Shown here: positions 52,150-64,000 of the stretch, piece after piece | How positions within the stretch are numbered: the stretch's first letter is position 1 | Layout of the letters: every line of letters starts with the position of its first letter | Origin: Lunularia cruciata | Taxonomy: Eukaryota; Streptophyta; Marchantiopsida; Lunulariales; Lunulariaceae | NCBI GenBank assembly: GCA_948567375.1 | Contig: OX419758.1 | Location: 41,049,001 to 41,113,000, forward strand | DNA length: 64,000 nt | Direction: 5' to 3' | Position numbers and translations under genes: made by a program | Notes under the pieces: model-generated | The model's database searches: none | What the model was told of the DNA's origin: nothing | What the model saw: the letters and a program-made list of their open reading frames with translations, nothing else

Positions 52150-52336
52150 TGTATGCTTTCTACCTTCATATATACAAAAGACACATTGTTTAAGGACATA
52201 TTCTCCATAGAAAAGACAAATGTGATAAGTTGAATTGGAAGTGATGTGTGGTCATAATAATCTAAGGAGTGGCACATAAAGCTGAGGTGCTCCTAGTGCC
52301 ATGTTATCCCATGGGACATAGCAGCGGTGCACAACA
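52150..52336 (-). repeat. 5' LTR of the copia element
   Basis: Partner of 45836-46026; on the minus strand it is followed by the initiator-Met-type primer site. It has lost most CpGs that the 3' LTR keeps. Confidence 0.85.
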
Positions 52337-52770
52337 AAAATCTCATGGTCTACTAATCTCATGCTCTTAAATTGCTAAATGTTTGGATAGAACATGCAAA
52401 TAGGGAGAATCTGCTAAAGGATATTTTAAGTAGAAGTTTGTTTGTTTAAGACTATGTCCAAGTGCAACCTAGGATGCAAAGGGATTGTATCTTAGATAGA
52501 TGTCGTGATGATTTTGAGCTATCCATAACTAGGTTCACTACATCATTGTGAACTCTAGAATGGATGATGAGAAAATTTGGAATTGATCAACAAGGATCAA
52601 ACTTAGAACTTGGAACAAATGCATCCCAAGAGGAAAGACCATACAAGTAACTTGCTTAGATATCAACATAGTCACATGTGCATAGGAAGTAATAATACCA
52701 AGGCAGCAAGATGCTTCCACTTATCTCTATTGAGAGCAAAATTTGAAAGTAGCATCCTAAAGGTTCAATG
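52337..52770. other. Spacer between the two copia copies
   Basis: No domain recognised. It separates the 5' LTR of the first copia copy from the truncated end of the second. Confidence 0.4.
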
Positions 52771-55500
52771 GATCATGATAATGTGCCTTCAATGTCATCA
52801 ATTTGATTATGCAATTTTTTTGTTGTTGTTATTGTTGTTAGATGCTGCAGTGGTAGCTTAGTTGCATGGTACCAATAAGATGGTTGTGTAGGTCTGATGG
52901 ATCTGCACAAAGTGTTGATGGGTGGTGGTACTGAATTTGGCAGTGTGATAGCTGATGCTTCCATTGGAGGAAGATCAAGTACATCATTGTTAATCAGATT
53001 TGATTTGTTTGTATTGTTATAAAATAAATCATAGTTATTACTAGGACTAGTGTCAACTACTGCCATAGGTTGCGGTGTGATGTGCTCTATGAAGTGTGCA
53101 TGATATGGGTGCATCCATTGCCTTGTATTTAGAATGTGGAAGATCTAGCCACTTGTTCCATAAATAATGAAGATTCCTTTGATTGCACACGAGTTGGATT
53201 TTCCTAAGTTATGCAGGTTGCCAAGTGTGAAAGCTTGGCATCTCCATGGGCATAAGTGTTCCAAATCAGGTTTAAGACCGCTCTAAGCCTTCCATGGTGT
53301 ACAACCATAGAGGTAGGATTTGCTATTCCAATTTTGTAAGTATAGTACTGTTAAAATTGTGCTTTCTTGGTAGACTTCTTGTTTGTATGTAGTTTGCATC
53401 ATAACTCTTGCACTTTCAACAAGGGTGCAAATAGCTTGTTTTGCAACTCTATTGAGCTCAAGTGATCAAGGAGGTGGGATCTCCTTGGTAATTCCACACT
53501 CACTTAACCATGTTTGCACTATAGAGTTGATAAATTTTCCTCCTCCACTGGTGCATAATGTTTTCAGTTGGCAACCTGAAGGTGTCTCCATCTTTTTATG
53601 GTAAGATTTTAGTGTGGATAATGTATCTGATTTGTGCTTGAGAGGTGAAACATCAACTATTTGTGTGAATTCATCCACTATGACTAGAAAATAAAGGTTA
53701 CCTTGGAGTGATGTAGTATACATAAACCTAACCAAATCAACATGAGCTCATTGAATTTTTATTGTAGCAATACGTGAAATACCATGGGTGGCAAGTATGG
53801 GCATGGTGGGATTTAGCCAGAGCAGATAGCTTGCAAATCCCATGAGGTAGATTGCTATATGGTAGACCTATAGCAAGTTCCATAGTTTGCCCATATTTGA
53901 GGCTCCAAGTTATCCTAAATGTTGGTCCTATAGTGTGTCATTGTTTGTGATTGCTACAATAATTATTGCAGATGGATAAAGGATTGATCCATCAAGCCTA
54001 TATAGGCAATTGACTACATTTGCAAGTGCTAGCATATGTACATCTTTGTGTACAGTTGCTTTGCTTCCTTCAAAGAGAATCCATGCACCAACAACCTTAA
54101 GCAAAAATAGATAATAGTGTCATTTGTAGGTCAGGGCAAAGCAAGCAGTGCCAAAAAGCAATCATCTTACCAACCATTGTGTGGACATGAAGTGTACCTT
54201 TGCTTATAAGATTGGTAGTGCAACTATCTCCAAGGATAACTAGTTTATAAATACATAATTTCTTGTAATTGTGAGGAGCAATACCATCATTAGTGATGTG
54301 ACAAGTTGCACCAAAGCCAAGGATTAATCTGCTAATCCTTATTTGTGATGTCGTACACATCTCAAGAGTAACCACTTGTGGTCTTGGACAAAATACAACA
54401 ATTTGTCTATTATCAAACTAGATTTGGTTACTATAGTTATAATGGGTAATGCTTGGCTTGGTGTGCAATTGATTGCCATTGGATGAGCACATTTTGGACA
54501 AGTCCATGTGAAGTGTTTTTTGAGGTAATTTTTTTGTTGAGTGTGGTATAGGTGACCATGAGCAAAACCCAACTTGATGTAACATATAGTCTCTCAATGC
54601 CTTCTTTTGCCATTATACTTGTAAGAGATGTCTTTTTTGTTTCTTCTTGGTAGATAAGGTGTTGCTACAAAGATTGATTTGTGTTCCTTTCCTAATCCAT
54701 CCTTGTTCACTAACTTGCCAGCACAAAGTCCTTCAATGTGTAGCACTACCTCCTGAATCAGCTACCTTGAGGCTGCCAATCCCTACCTCGAGTGTAAGAA
54801 TCATGACAAGTGGTAGGTATTTTGATGTTGGTAGTGCTCCCAATAGAGTTGTAGCTTGAGCATCCTCATCAATGTCAATTCCAACAATAGCCAATCCATT
54901 GGAGAGTTCATTGGGGCAATCAATAAGTGCGGAGAGTGTCTCTCCAATGCAAAGTTTTGAGAGTGTTGAATTCACATAGAACGACAAAGTTATTTAGTGC
55001 TACCTTTTGCTCAAATTGGTCTATAAGTTCGTCCCACATCTGTTTGGTGGTCTTGCAGGGTATCAAGTCAAGGGCTACCATTGGAGAAAAATTTAATCCA
55101 ATCTATGCATGTGCCTTGCCATCCTCGTCCAAGGTAGCTTGCAGTTCTGTTAACTCAATAGCAAGTAGTACAATGTTGGAACCATCTGATTGAAGTCTCA
55201 TTGAAGTCTCTTCTTTTGTGCACTTTGAAGTTCCTAATGTGACATCCCATAGACCTTGGGTACAAAGGATCAATGTAGAATGGTATTTCAGTATAGACCA
55301 ATTTTTTGCACTAGTAAGTGGTTCAACATGGTAGATGTTTTAAGGTACCAAATTTTGTTCAGCCATGATGAGTGTTGTTTCAAGGAAATTGATATGGTCA
55401 TGCTTGTGTGCAGGTCTAAGACTGCATGCATGCATAAGATGTAGAATTATTATGCTTTTGAATTCAGCATTGACCCATAACCTATAGAGCTTAATAGCCC
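52771..55500 (-). mobile_element. Second, 3'-truncated copia element of the same family
   Basis: Minus-strand gag lies near 55200-54730 and protease at 54375-54097 (LGFGATCHITNDG). Integrase is at 53735-53380, with LVIVDEFTQ, TLCTSGGGKFINSIV and ESARVMMQ. A post-integrase linker ends at about 52773. The sequences parallel the first copy block by block, including the noncoding start near 55400-55490 versus 52040-52140. Reverse transcriptase, RNase H and both LTRs are absent, so the copy was truncated before or during insertion of its neighbour. Numerous stops. Confidence 0.78.
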
Positions 55501-55659
55501 TTTCTTTGTTATAGATAAAAGGTATTATAGAACAATGATAACACTATATGGAGAAGTCTCATATCAAGGGATAATGTGTAGAGCTTTACAAAAATACCAC
55601 CATGCCAAGAGAAAGTTGAATGAGTGGTTGTGACTAAGCCGTTGCATGGTTATAGTGCA
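55501..55659. other. Short spacer
   Basis: No feature recognised between the copia copy and the LRR fragment. Confidence 0.4.
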
Positions 55660-56060
55660 GTGCAAGTGAATTGCCATGTTGTAGCAATTCCTTCCAATTT
55701 ATGAAACTATCTAGCATAGTTGGCAATTGAGATTCACTAAACTTTAGTCAATTGTGGCTAGGGTCCAAAATGTCAAGCCTATTCCCATTTCTATAAACAT
55801 CAATAGTGCCCAGAAGATAGTTTTCTAGTAGTCTAAACTCAAGAAGATTGAAATCTGAAATAGCCTTGACATAGAAGACAAGAAGATTGAACACTTGGAA
55901 CAGACCGGTAGGAATTGTCCTCTCCTAGTGGTTCCATGATTAGTCCAAGAATATCAAGAATAGTAGGTTTCTACTTTTGGAAAGTTTTGGAGGGATCTTT
56001 CCTTCCAAGCCACAGATGTTGAGATCCCTCACTTTTAGAGTAGGAAAATTGAATATTATT
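55660..56060 (-). pseudogene. Leucine-rich-repeat receptor fragment
   Basis: On the minus strand the frame reads VRDLNICGLEGKIPPKLS, NLLFL and, after a small insertion and stops, SWNH ... TIPTGLFQVFNLL. This is the plant-type LRR consensus (L..L.L..N.L.G.IP..L) as in PSK-receptor-like kinases. A third weaker unit ends ENYLLGTID. Two to three repeats remain; no kinase part was found nearby. A decayed receptor gene fragment is the likeliest reading. Confidence 0.55.
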
Positions 56061-57959
56061 CATCCATTTAGCTCATGGCCTATGTTTAATCCACTTGAAG
56101 TTATAAGTAGAAACCTTTAGGTCTGTAAAGTCACCTCATCATTGCTTTTGAGTCTAGAGAAGGTACTCGAAGCCCTTTTTAGATGCCCAAAAGAGAACAC
56201 CTTGTGGAACAGAAATGAGGAATCTGTCAAATGTAGTTTTGTGTGTGAGTTAGAAGTGGTTATCATGCAATGCTTTTGGGAATTTTTTTCTCCTTTCTCA
56301 CAAAATTTTTGTTTTATGTTGTGTAGGAAGAATAAGAAGTAACTCTTTCCTTGGTATGGATTTCTATGTCATTAAGTAAATTGTGAAATGCAATTGTGGT
56401 TATTCGGGCAGTTTCATAGAGCAAAGACTTGAAGAAAAACATATATCTTGAGGTGGATCAAAATTTCAAGCCCTCTAGCATCCCCGCTCCCATTAATAGA
56501 TCCATCTATATCCCATATAACAACATAATGACACAAAATCCTTGATAAAATTGACAAGAGTGCCAATTTGATTGGTGAAGTTTAACACCAGCAGGTAGAC
56601 ATTAAATCTATGCCAAGACATAAGTTATAAATCTGCAAGCCTATCTTTCCAAAAAAATTTCTTGAATAATACATAGCTCTCTCAATTGCTTGTGACCCAA
56701 TTGCAATTGCAAAATTACTACTTCACAAAAAAAAAAAGACTTCTCTTGTGACCTCTCTTTGTCTCTCTTGCTCGTGTTGAAATTACATTTTAGATGTGGC
56801 ATATGATAGTTGAGGGTGGTATATTGGGTATCACACACTATAAAAATTAGGGGTTTCACATATTGATGCCTTATCTCTTTCCAAAGCATACATTTTTCTT
56901 TTTCTTGTCAATAAGAAAAGTGTAGAAATAGTCATTCAATAACAAAGTTGGGAGAGAGGTCATTGATTACCTTCCACCCCAAGGAGAACTACATCTTCAA
57001 GGGGAAGATGACATGGAAGAATTAATAGTAGTAGATCTCGACCAAGAGCATGAAGCATGGCTATCTGAGAAGGAAGATTGTCAAACAAGAGGACCTTTGA
57101 CAAGGAAACCCTTTGCCCTAGGAGATCTTTGTCCTGAAGATAGAACTTTGCCCTAGGAGGACCTTTGGCTAGAAAAGTCATTTGGCCTGAAGTTTAACAA
57201 ATTACTGTAGTGCCAACTAATCAAGAACCACAATTAATGGCTATTTGATTGTATTGACCACTCACATGTGCAAGTAGCAATGGCTCACCAAAGAGCATGC
57301 TTACCAAAATTTTGTAATGGTTAGGGCAACACCTTAAATATCCACTTGGGGCCTTTGATCCTTTTCACTTTTTGCAGAATCAAACTAAACGAGACTGGCT
57401 GCACTTCCCACACCCTTGGCAATAAATTCTACTTAGACATTTGAATTACAAGAGAGTGCATTTGTGTATGAGAGTGAGGAAGCAAGGAAGAGAAGTGTGT
57501 GGCTTATATTATAGGTGTGAACTAGTCCATAGTAAGAAGCAAAAATTCTTGATGTGGAATTTGGAATTGAGCAATCATGCAATGTTGCATGAAATCAGAG
57601 ACAACCAAGGCTAAAGAATTCAAGAGGAAACCTCTTTGCTTGGACCAAAGAGCATTAGTAGAGAGTGTTGGGGCCTAGTAGTTCACCCCTAAATGATATA
57701 ATTTTGGATAGTGTATGTACTCAACCAAACTTGACCATCTAGGCCAAGTTCAAAGCTTCTTTAAGGGACAAGAAGCCCACAAATGGTTAGTATGTTCTAG
57801 GTATCAAGGATTCTAGTTGAATTGGATATGAAGTTGTTCAAATACAAACAAACAACTTACTTGAATAACAACCACACAATTTTTTTGAGTATTTATACCA
57901 AGGAAAGCTTGTGAATTGTGCAACAATGTTCTAGGCAACGGCAAGAGTACTTGTAGGAA
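56061..57959. other. Repeat-like sequence without a recognised gene
   Basis: Short frames only. No domain, LTR or tandem array was identified. Confidence 0.4.
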
Positions 57960-59820
57960 CATTGAATGAGGAAGGAAGAGTAACTTTGTTGTTCCCTTTC
58001 ATTGTCTATTTTTACATGGAGATGGATCTACTCATCCCTAAAGAGAAGAAGAAGTACCCAAACCACTTCTTCCTTGGCCATTTTGACAAACCTAGGGAAA
58101 GAGTGCTCATGGTACAAAAATACTTAGAGGTGATGCAAAGTTTGGCCACAAAAGGAAGCATATGGAGGTGAAATAAGCCTTCAATACCTTAGGCTTTGAG
58201 AAGCAAAGGCAGCAAGAGATTGCAATGGAGCCCAAACTTAAGAAATGACCTATGACTCCTTCAAGGCCAAAGGCAGAGGCCACAAAGAGGACAAGGAGGA
58301 TCCTTGTGGAGGAAGAAGAAGAAGTCCAAGAAGAAGATAATGTTGGGCCACAAACAAGATCCTACTCCAATGAATAATGAGTAATCTTTCATGAGAATAC
58401 TAATTTTTTCAAACAAGGATGCGGTAAAGAATCAAGAAGGTGGAGAAGTACAATCCACCCTAGCCAAAACCCCTCCTTGAATGAAAAAATTACATGAGGA
58501 AGAACAAGCACCTGCTCCTAGATGCTATGATCAAGAAGCCAAGCCTTCTAGCCCAAAGAAAATTATGGCAAAGGGTTTGGAGATGAAAAAATTCCCTTTG
58601 TTCCCACCCATAGTAGAAGTGGAGTTAAGGGAGTAAGGAGTCCTTTGTGCTAAAGAGGTGCTCAAGATGGAAGATTCAGGTTCTTGTTAGGACAAGCCAG
58701 GTTTCAGGCAAAAGGCAGACTTTGGGAAGAAGGCAAAAAGTAAGGACAAAAGGTCATCCAAAATGGAGGTACAAGGCCCCATAGAATTGATATCTAAGCA
58801 ATTGGGACCGACTATCTTTGTTGAGATGGAGAGAGAGGAGACTTGACCCTTGGCTTTGTTCAAAATGAAGGGAGATTTCAAGCAAGAAGGAGACTAGGCC
58901 TATCTTGGTAGTGCCACTTTCTCAACTAGTGGTATACAATGTTAGCCCAACATTGGAATTAATGGAGAAAATCCTCCTCACATACATAGAGTCTCATATG
59001 GAAATCATTGACCATATCATCCTCATTAAGCATCTTCATCAAGTGGCGCAAGAAGTAAACAAGGAGAAGATGAAGGCAAGGGATGAATTGAAAGAAGCTC
59101 ATGCCCAACATTTGGAGATGAGAAAGTAGAGTAATGACTTGGCATAGGAATGGCTGAGCTCAACAAAGAAAGTGAGGCCATGGAGAAGAAGATTGCAAAA
59201 GAAAAGATGATGAAGCAAAAGATGTCTTACTTGAAGGAAGAAGAAGAAATGCCAAAACAACTTAAGCTTGGGGACACAAGTAAAGGCCCAAGCAGAAGGA
59301 GTTAATGTGCTTAAGGGAGAAGTAGAAAAGGTGGAAAGGTCTCTCTTAGCAGCATTAGTTTTTCATCAAGAGGAGTTGCAAGTAGCCAACATCTAGGTAA
59401 AGAAACTCATGGAGAGTCTAAAGCATAAGGAGGAAAAATATGAGAAAGATAGGGCAGTCATTTCAGGGGAAATTGTGGTTGAGATGGAGGAAAGTATGAC
59501 TCAAGTCTACCTAGAGAAGATTGCAGTTTTGGCAAGGATGGAGATGGCATAGGACCACCTGGAGGAGATCATGAAGGAGGTAATGGAGGCCTCCTAGGAG
59601 AAATTGATGGCTTGGAACTCCTATCCCAAGCACAAGCATTGACCATAAAGATCTTCACGAACAAGTGCTTGAAGCAACTAGCTAATAAATTGCTCAAACC
59701 TACCGTGGAGAAATTTGAGGATGCCATGAAAGTGCTATCAGTGGAAATCATAAGGTACTAGGAGTGGATAGAGTTGCTAATTAAGGTTTGTAAAGGAAAA
59801 TTAAGTTCCTTGTAGTAGAT
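57960..59820 (+). pseudogene. Decayed lysine/glutamate-rich coiled-coil frame, unknown
   Basis: A plus-strand region of mostly one reading sense, with long charged segments (for example KEKMKARDELKEAHAQHLEM near 59060-59120) predicted by eye as coiled coil, plus Pro/Lys-rich parts near 58500-58780. Many in-frame TAG and TGA codons interrupt it. It does not match gag, pol or transposase motifs that I know. It could be a non-coding-domain gag-like protein of an unknown element or a host gene relic. Confidence 0.35.
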
Positions 59821-61749
59821 TTTAGGAAGATTATTATTACTAGCATGAGTGAAATAGTTAGAAATTTGTTAAGTGTTGAACACACCCTTGGCTCAAAATT
59901 CTCTTTGGCCTCAAACTATGCCTTCATCTTGATATGTATCTTCACCTAGAAATGCTCTTGACTTAGGACCAATTTTTTAGCCAAATGATTATGGGAGTGT
60001 AATTAATTGAAAAATAAATGACAAAGTAGTTGTCATTGGTAGAGATTGCACAATCACTTCTTAATTGCACTTAGGATAAGATTAGTAGGTAGGAGTAGTG
60101 ACCAGTAGAGTAGGTGTAATTAGAAGATTTTAGCCCTATTAGCCATTGATCATCTCCATCAAAGAGTTAGGAAATTGTGTATATAGGTTGTGACCCTAGG
60201 AAGCTATGTCCACTTCTTTCATAATCAAAGCAATTCAGCTCACAAACTTTCTTTTGTCTTTGTGTTGAATGACTTTCACTTACATCTTTGATTGTATACT
60301 TGGTCGAGTAGAGGTGGAGAATCTTGCAATAGGAGTATGTGTTTGAGTACTTGCGTAGAAAATTCACATTGAATCAAAGAACCCTTGATATTCAGCATGA
60401 ATGAGTGCTTGAGTGCCTATGTAAGAAATTTGCACATAATCAAGGAAGTTAACCTTGACACTCCAAACAAGAGAGTCAATGTGAGGAAGTGTTATGGGAA
60501 TGATGGAACATTGGGAGTACCACAAAATAGAAAAACCAAGTCTACAATTGATTTTAGATTTTGTTGGGATTGTGTATTCTAGGAAGATATATGTGCGGTC
60601 AAAAATTGTGTCAAGGTGAGAGAACCTTTGGCTTGAAATCCAATCTTTGGGGGGTGAAATATACTTGTGGGAAGGAACTAATCACCAGGATAAAAGAGGG
60701 TCTTCAAGTGGAAGAGGCATTTGGCATGAAGTGAACCACCACTATCAAGGGCTTGTTAGATTGAATTTTTTATGTAAGTGGTCATTAATTTCTCTTTTCA
60801 AAAGGATGTCACCGTGTATCCTTAGTTTCTTTTGGGATTTTTTTCTACCTAAGAGGTTAAACATGTAAGGATAAGCCACTAGTAACATTGTGACACTTTA
60901 TACTCATTTTAGTCATTGCAAACACATATCCTCATGGGAGTGACCTGTTTTTACCATTTATACTATTAATATGTTGACATTGGGTTGTCATAACATCATA
61001 CCAAACGGTGATGCTGATTAGTGTTAAAGCAACCGTCATTAGATATAGGTCATACCTTTCAATAAGAAGTGTAATTGGTTCTATTGAGATGCTATCAGCT
61101 TAGTAGAAAAGCTTGAGCATCAAGGTAGTGAGAGCAAAAGTTGGGATCCTAAACCCTAAACTGGCTGATTGGCATGCCAGTTACATGATGGTTACATCAC
61201 TCTTCACTAACCTATGTCCGTTAGATAAACCGAGAGTGTAGATGAGCATATCTGATGACTGCTATATGACTCTTCATAACTAGTAACAGATGTGCATCGT
61301 TACCTGTAGCACTAATATAACAAGAAGAATTCTCCCGTTCACACATGGATAAGGGTATGCGGAGATGCTAATTTTTCGTGTATTCAGTGCTTAACAATCA
61401 GGAATGGTGTTTCCTGTGTCTCCTGAGCTCGTGACAAGCATCGTAGAGTAGAGTTTCCGTTTCAGGCTAGATGAAACCTGACTGTATATCAATTTCGAAG
61501 CATGTGAAGATCCACCGTCAGTGCATCTCTCAATTAGGAGGGTTAAACGCTTAAGATGTTTCAAGATAAAGATTTGGCATCTGGCACCATTGATTATAGA
61601 TTTGGCTTTGATTGTAATCTCGGGCCTGTTCAACTGAGCTTTATATCCTACGCAATTTGGTCAGTTTCACAGGCAAAACACTGCGAGAACAACATTAGTA
61701 GAGTGTGTGGACGAACCCAGCAGGTCCGGAAACATATCGAAAATGTTCA
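59821..61749. other. Unassigned sequence, with a telo-box near 61151
   Basis: No gene recognised. CCTAAACCCTAAAC at about 61149-61162 is two units of the plant telomere repeat, as found in telo-box promoter motifs. From about 61050 rightward CpG becomes more frequent. Confidence 0.35.
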
Positions 61750-61980
61750 GAAGTAAAGGCATAGAACTTGAAATGCTTCGGGATGACCAGAACATGCAAA
61801 TTGCTATCTGGGACTTCGCAGGTGAAGACATCTTTCGAGCGCTCTAGGGCATTTGTTTCCACGGATGAGTGAAGCGTGTGACACTGTTTGTGTGGTTGCA
61901 TTCGAATTCAACCTTCCGAAGGACAAAGACTTACAAAGAATTGACTTGGATATCGGGTTCGACAGAAATTACTGATCTGG
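61750..61980 (+). pseudogene. Roc-type (Ras of complex proteins) GTPase remnant
   Basis: The plus-strand frame reads GIELEMLRDDQ then MQIAIWDFAGEDIFRAL and a TAG. A neighbouring frame continues CVVAFEFNLPKDKD. The W-D-F-(A/G)-G block with a following aromatic residue is the G3/switch II motif of Roc domains, followed by the next hydrophobic strand. G1 (GxxxxGKS) is not seen nearby. Stop plus frameshift mark it as a pseudogene, or as exons joined in a way I cannot see. Confidence 0.5.
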
Positions 61981-62000
61981 TTGCGATACATTGCATCAAA

Positions 62001-62145
62001 TACGCAGGTCACAGGCCAGATACACCGTCCTTCGAGTGCTAGTCGTAGGAACACATGTGCACATGGACATCCAGTACGCAGTTCACAGGCCGGATACACA
62101 GTCCTTCGAGCGCTAGTCGTAGGAACACATGTACACATGGACATG
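62001..62145. repeat. 74-bp tandem duplication
   Basis: 62001-62074 and 62075-62145 share TCACAGGCC, CAGTCCTTCGAG-like and CTAGTCGTAGGAACACATGT blocks, with about six differences. Just downstream of the Roc remnant. Confidence 0.9.
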
Positions 62146-63797
62146 ACTAAGTATGGAAGCCCGAGAAGGGTCCTAAGGGCTGTTGACAGGCTCAAAGGTT
62201 GAGGGTGTGTTGGACCTTTGAACTGGTCATGAGATGTACGAAATCGATGCTCGGATGTCAGGCCCTTGAAGGACACCGTCAATTATACCTTCGTGACGGT
62301 ACTGAATGATAAGTCTCTCACTTTGCTGATTTCTTCTTCCTTTCTGTATAAAATTCTTCCTACGATAAAATTGCAAATTGTTCATATAGTATTGAGATTG
62401 AAACTGGCCAGAAACTGGAGATCCTTTTGAAGAGAAAGTAATAAAATTTGAAACTAAAAATCACACTCGAGTAGAGGGGTATGAAACGAAGTTAATTAGA
62501 TCTAAACGAGATCATTACTGTTGGTTACAAGTTTAAAAGAAAAATCTTGAACTATCTTCGGAAACGAAGCACCATGGCCAGCTACGCTACTACCTCATTG
62601 GAAGTGGGAACAGGAAGAAGACATCAGGAGCTGGATAGTGTATAATAACTTTAGTCTGCATGTTCTATAAGCGCATAAAAGACAATCATTGAGAGCATGC
62701 ACAACAAACAGCTAGGATTTCAAATCGAGTTGTATTAAGCAGTATAACTACGCATACTTCGTTAGGAAAAGGAGTCGGATACAAGTGCTCATGGCTATAG
62801 TACCGAATGTCTCCAAGGAAAACTCGGTACCGATTGCTCTCAGTTAGTCTACATTATATAGTCTCTCTTCAGTGAAGACTCTCAACCGGATTGCCGGACT
62901 ATAGCATCATACCAAATATCTGTCTCGAGCAAATGCGATGGATTGCTTTATGAAAGTATCGATCAAGTGAACGGTAAGATTAGCTACTAATTAAAGCAAT
63001 CTAGAATCTAATATGAAAAAAGATTCTGTTATGGTGATGACCATCTAGGATAATCTCAGGTGTTCCTAAAAGAAGGCGGTGGAATCAATTAGGATCATTC
63101 GTTATTTACCTGGAAGATTACTGGATCCGGACTACCAGCAAAGAATTCTACAATGTGCATGAATGTAAGGATTAACTCTGTCGCTTTCGGAAAGTGCAAC
63201 TCATGTTATAATCCAGAGAGTTGAATTATCGAACAATCAATTGAAAGAAAAACGGAATCAGATGAAAAGAAACCCCCACAATGACTATCATTCAACAAAA
63301 TGAAGAGAAGAGAGACCTGCCATGTACCTTAAGCTTGGGTGTTCCAGAATAGCCGGAGGATCAATAATGCTGAATAAAGGGACAAAGAAATCGAACATGA
63401 GGTTTACGACAATGAATCGCAGAATGTAGTTTTATTCCAAACGTAACGCATTTCACTCCAGACGTACCCGAACAGCGTCAAGAGGATCTCATTTATCGAG
63501 GATCAGATCTGAGTTGGAATTTTGATGAGTAGAAGTTTAGACTTGCGTTTCCCGCAGTCGGGCCGATGCTAGAATGGCAATAACATTGAATCCGATGCAT
63601 ATAATTAGAAACGGATTTATTAATCTGAATCAAATTGTTTCCCCGATTACAGACATTCGCTCGCTAGTCCAAGCTCACCTGGAGAAATACTGTAAAGTTG
63701 ACAGAAGGTGACAACGTAAGACGAGATAGAAAGGGACATTGCACCTACAGCGGTTGAATATAAATATATTTAAAGGGACATCATACTTAGAACTTAC
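62146..63797. other. CpG-containing sequence without a recognised gene
   Basis: Possible short exons on the minus strand (open hydrophobic segments near 63375-63470 and 63115-63185, next to GT/AG dinucleotides) do not join in a consistent frame, so no gene is called. They may belong to the gene whose first exon is suggested at 63798-63914. Confidence 0.3.
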
Positions 63798-63914
63798 GGT
63801 AGCTGGAAGTTGCAAAGACCTGGTGAGCTTGAAGAGAATATGAGGGGAGATATCAACATAGAAGGTAAACATGACAAAAGCTGACAAGGAAAGTAGAAGG
63901 ATAGATTCGGACAT
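63798..63914 (-). CDS. Possible first exon of a secreted or membrane protein
   Basis: On the minus strand, ATG at 63914 opens 39 codons starting MSESILLLSLSAFVMFTFY, a good signal-peptide or membrane-anchor profile. It ends exactly at a strong donor ACC|GTAAGT (63798/63797). The rest of the gene would lie leftward in the window, but I could not connect further exons. Product unknown. Confidence 0.3.
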
Positions 63915-64000
63915 AGCCTTCAAAGTGGTTAACGGTTGCGAGATTAACAAACTGGTGCGAAAATCCGTTGGAGTGACTGTCTATTATATACAAGTTTGCG

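Larger units (their letters stand above)
45836..52336 (-). mobile_element. Ty1/copia retrotransposon with both short LTRs, minus orientation
   Basis: LTRs of about 190 bp lie at 52150-52336 (5') and 45836-46026 (3'). Between them, on the minus strand, are remnants of gag, protease, integrase, reverse transcriptase and RNase H in copia order. Primer site: the complement of 52137-52149, TATTAGAGCATAG, resembles the initiator-tRNA-Met site (TGGTATCAGAGC). Polypurine tract: CGTGGGGGT just before the 3' LTR. It is interrupted by a solo LTR of the inner-gypsy family (47034-47947) and by many stops and shifts. The 3' LTR is unusually followed by a second primer-site-like sequence at 45820-45835. Confidence 0.85.

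Noticed and set aside
61149-61162. Interstitial telomere
   Set aside because: Only two telomere units; more likely a telo-box or chance.
62980-63470. Multi-exon minus-strand gene downstream of the 63798-63914 exon
   Set aside because: Hydrophobic open segments next to GT/AG sites exist, but no set of joins keeps a consistent frame.

Overview
The window looks like nuclear DNA of a land plant or close streptophyte relative. It has GT-AG spliced genes with introns of roughly 150-820 bp, Ty3/gypsy and Ty1/copia retrotransposons in nested stacks, a Harbinger transposase remnant and two host genes of conserved plant families. The organism cannot be named from sequence alone. A gypsy element carrying a DNMT3-like domain suggests, but does not prove, a non-flowering lineage (charophyte, bryophyte, lycophyte or fern).

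Layout. 1-2.1 kb: sparse sequence with a broken AIR synthase exon (minus strand). 2.16-21.6 kb: one large, old plus-strand gypsy element with the order LTR, gag, protease, DNA cytosine methyltransferase (DNMT), reverse transcriptase, RNase H, integrase, PHD finger, LTR. Three later insertions interrupt it: a solo LTR in gag (4955-5644), a minus-strand chromovirus 3' end (about 5990-7490), and an almost complete gypsy element with an intact pol frame (9861-17812) between the DNMT and reverse transcriptase parts. 21.7-24.3 kb: a foldback element with ~680 bp inverted arms. 24.6-31 kb: Harbinger remnant, tandem repeats, a GA microsatellite and a decayed FCP1-like phosphatase fragment.

32.3-42.6 kb: a gene island, visibly richer in CpG, with two apparently intact plus-strand genes: an 8-exon NDUFAF7/MidA-type mitochondrial methyltransferase (476 aa) and a 4-exon DUF3537 seven-helix gustatory-receptor-like protein (405 aa). 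45.8-55.5 kb: two related minus-strand copia elements, one with both ~190 bp LTRs and one lacking its 3' half. 55.6-61 kb: an LRR receptor fragment and a decayed lysine-rich frame. 61.7-64 kb: CpG-richer sequence with a Roc-type GTPase remnant, a 74-bp duplication and a possible first exon at the right edge.

The most notable item is the outer gypsy element. It encoded a DNMT3-like methyltransferase in the same frame as its protease and ended its polyprotein with a PHD finger. Such an element could have both written and read chromatin marks. This copy is dead: it has in-frame stops, the catalytic cysteine is replaced by tyrosine, and the PHD finger is frameshifted. The stops I could assign are those expected from deamination of methylated CAG and CGA sites.
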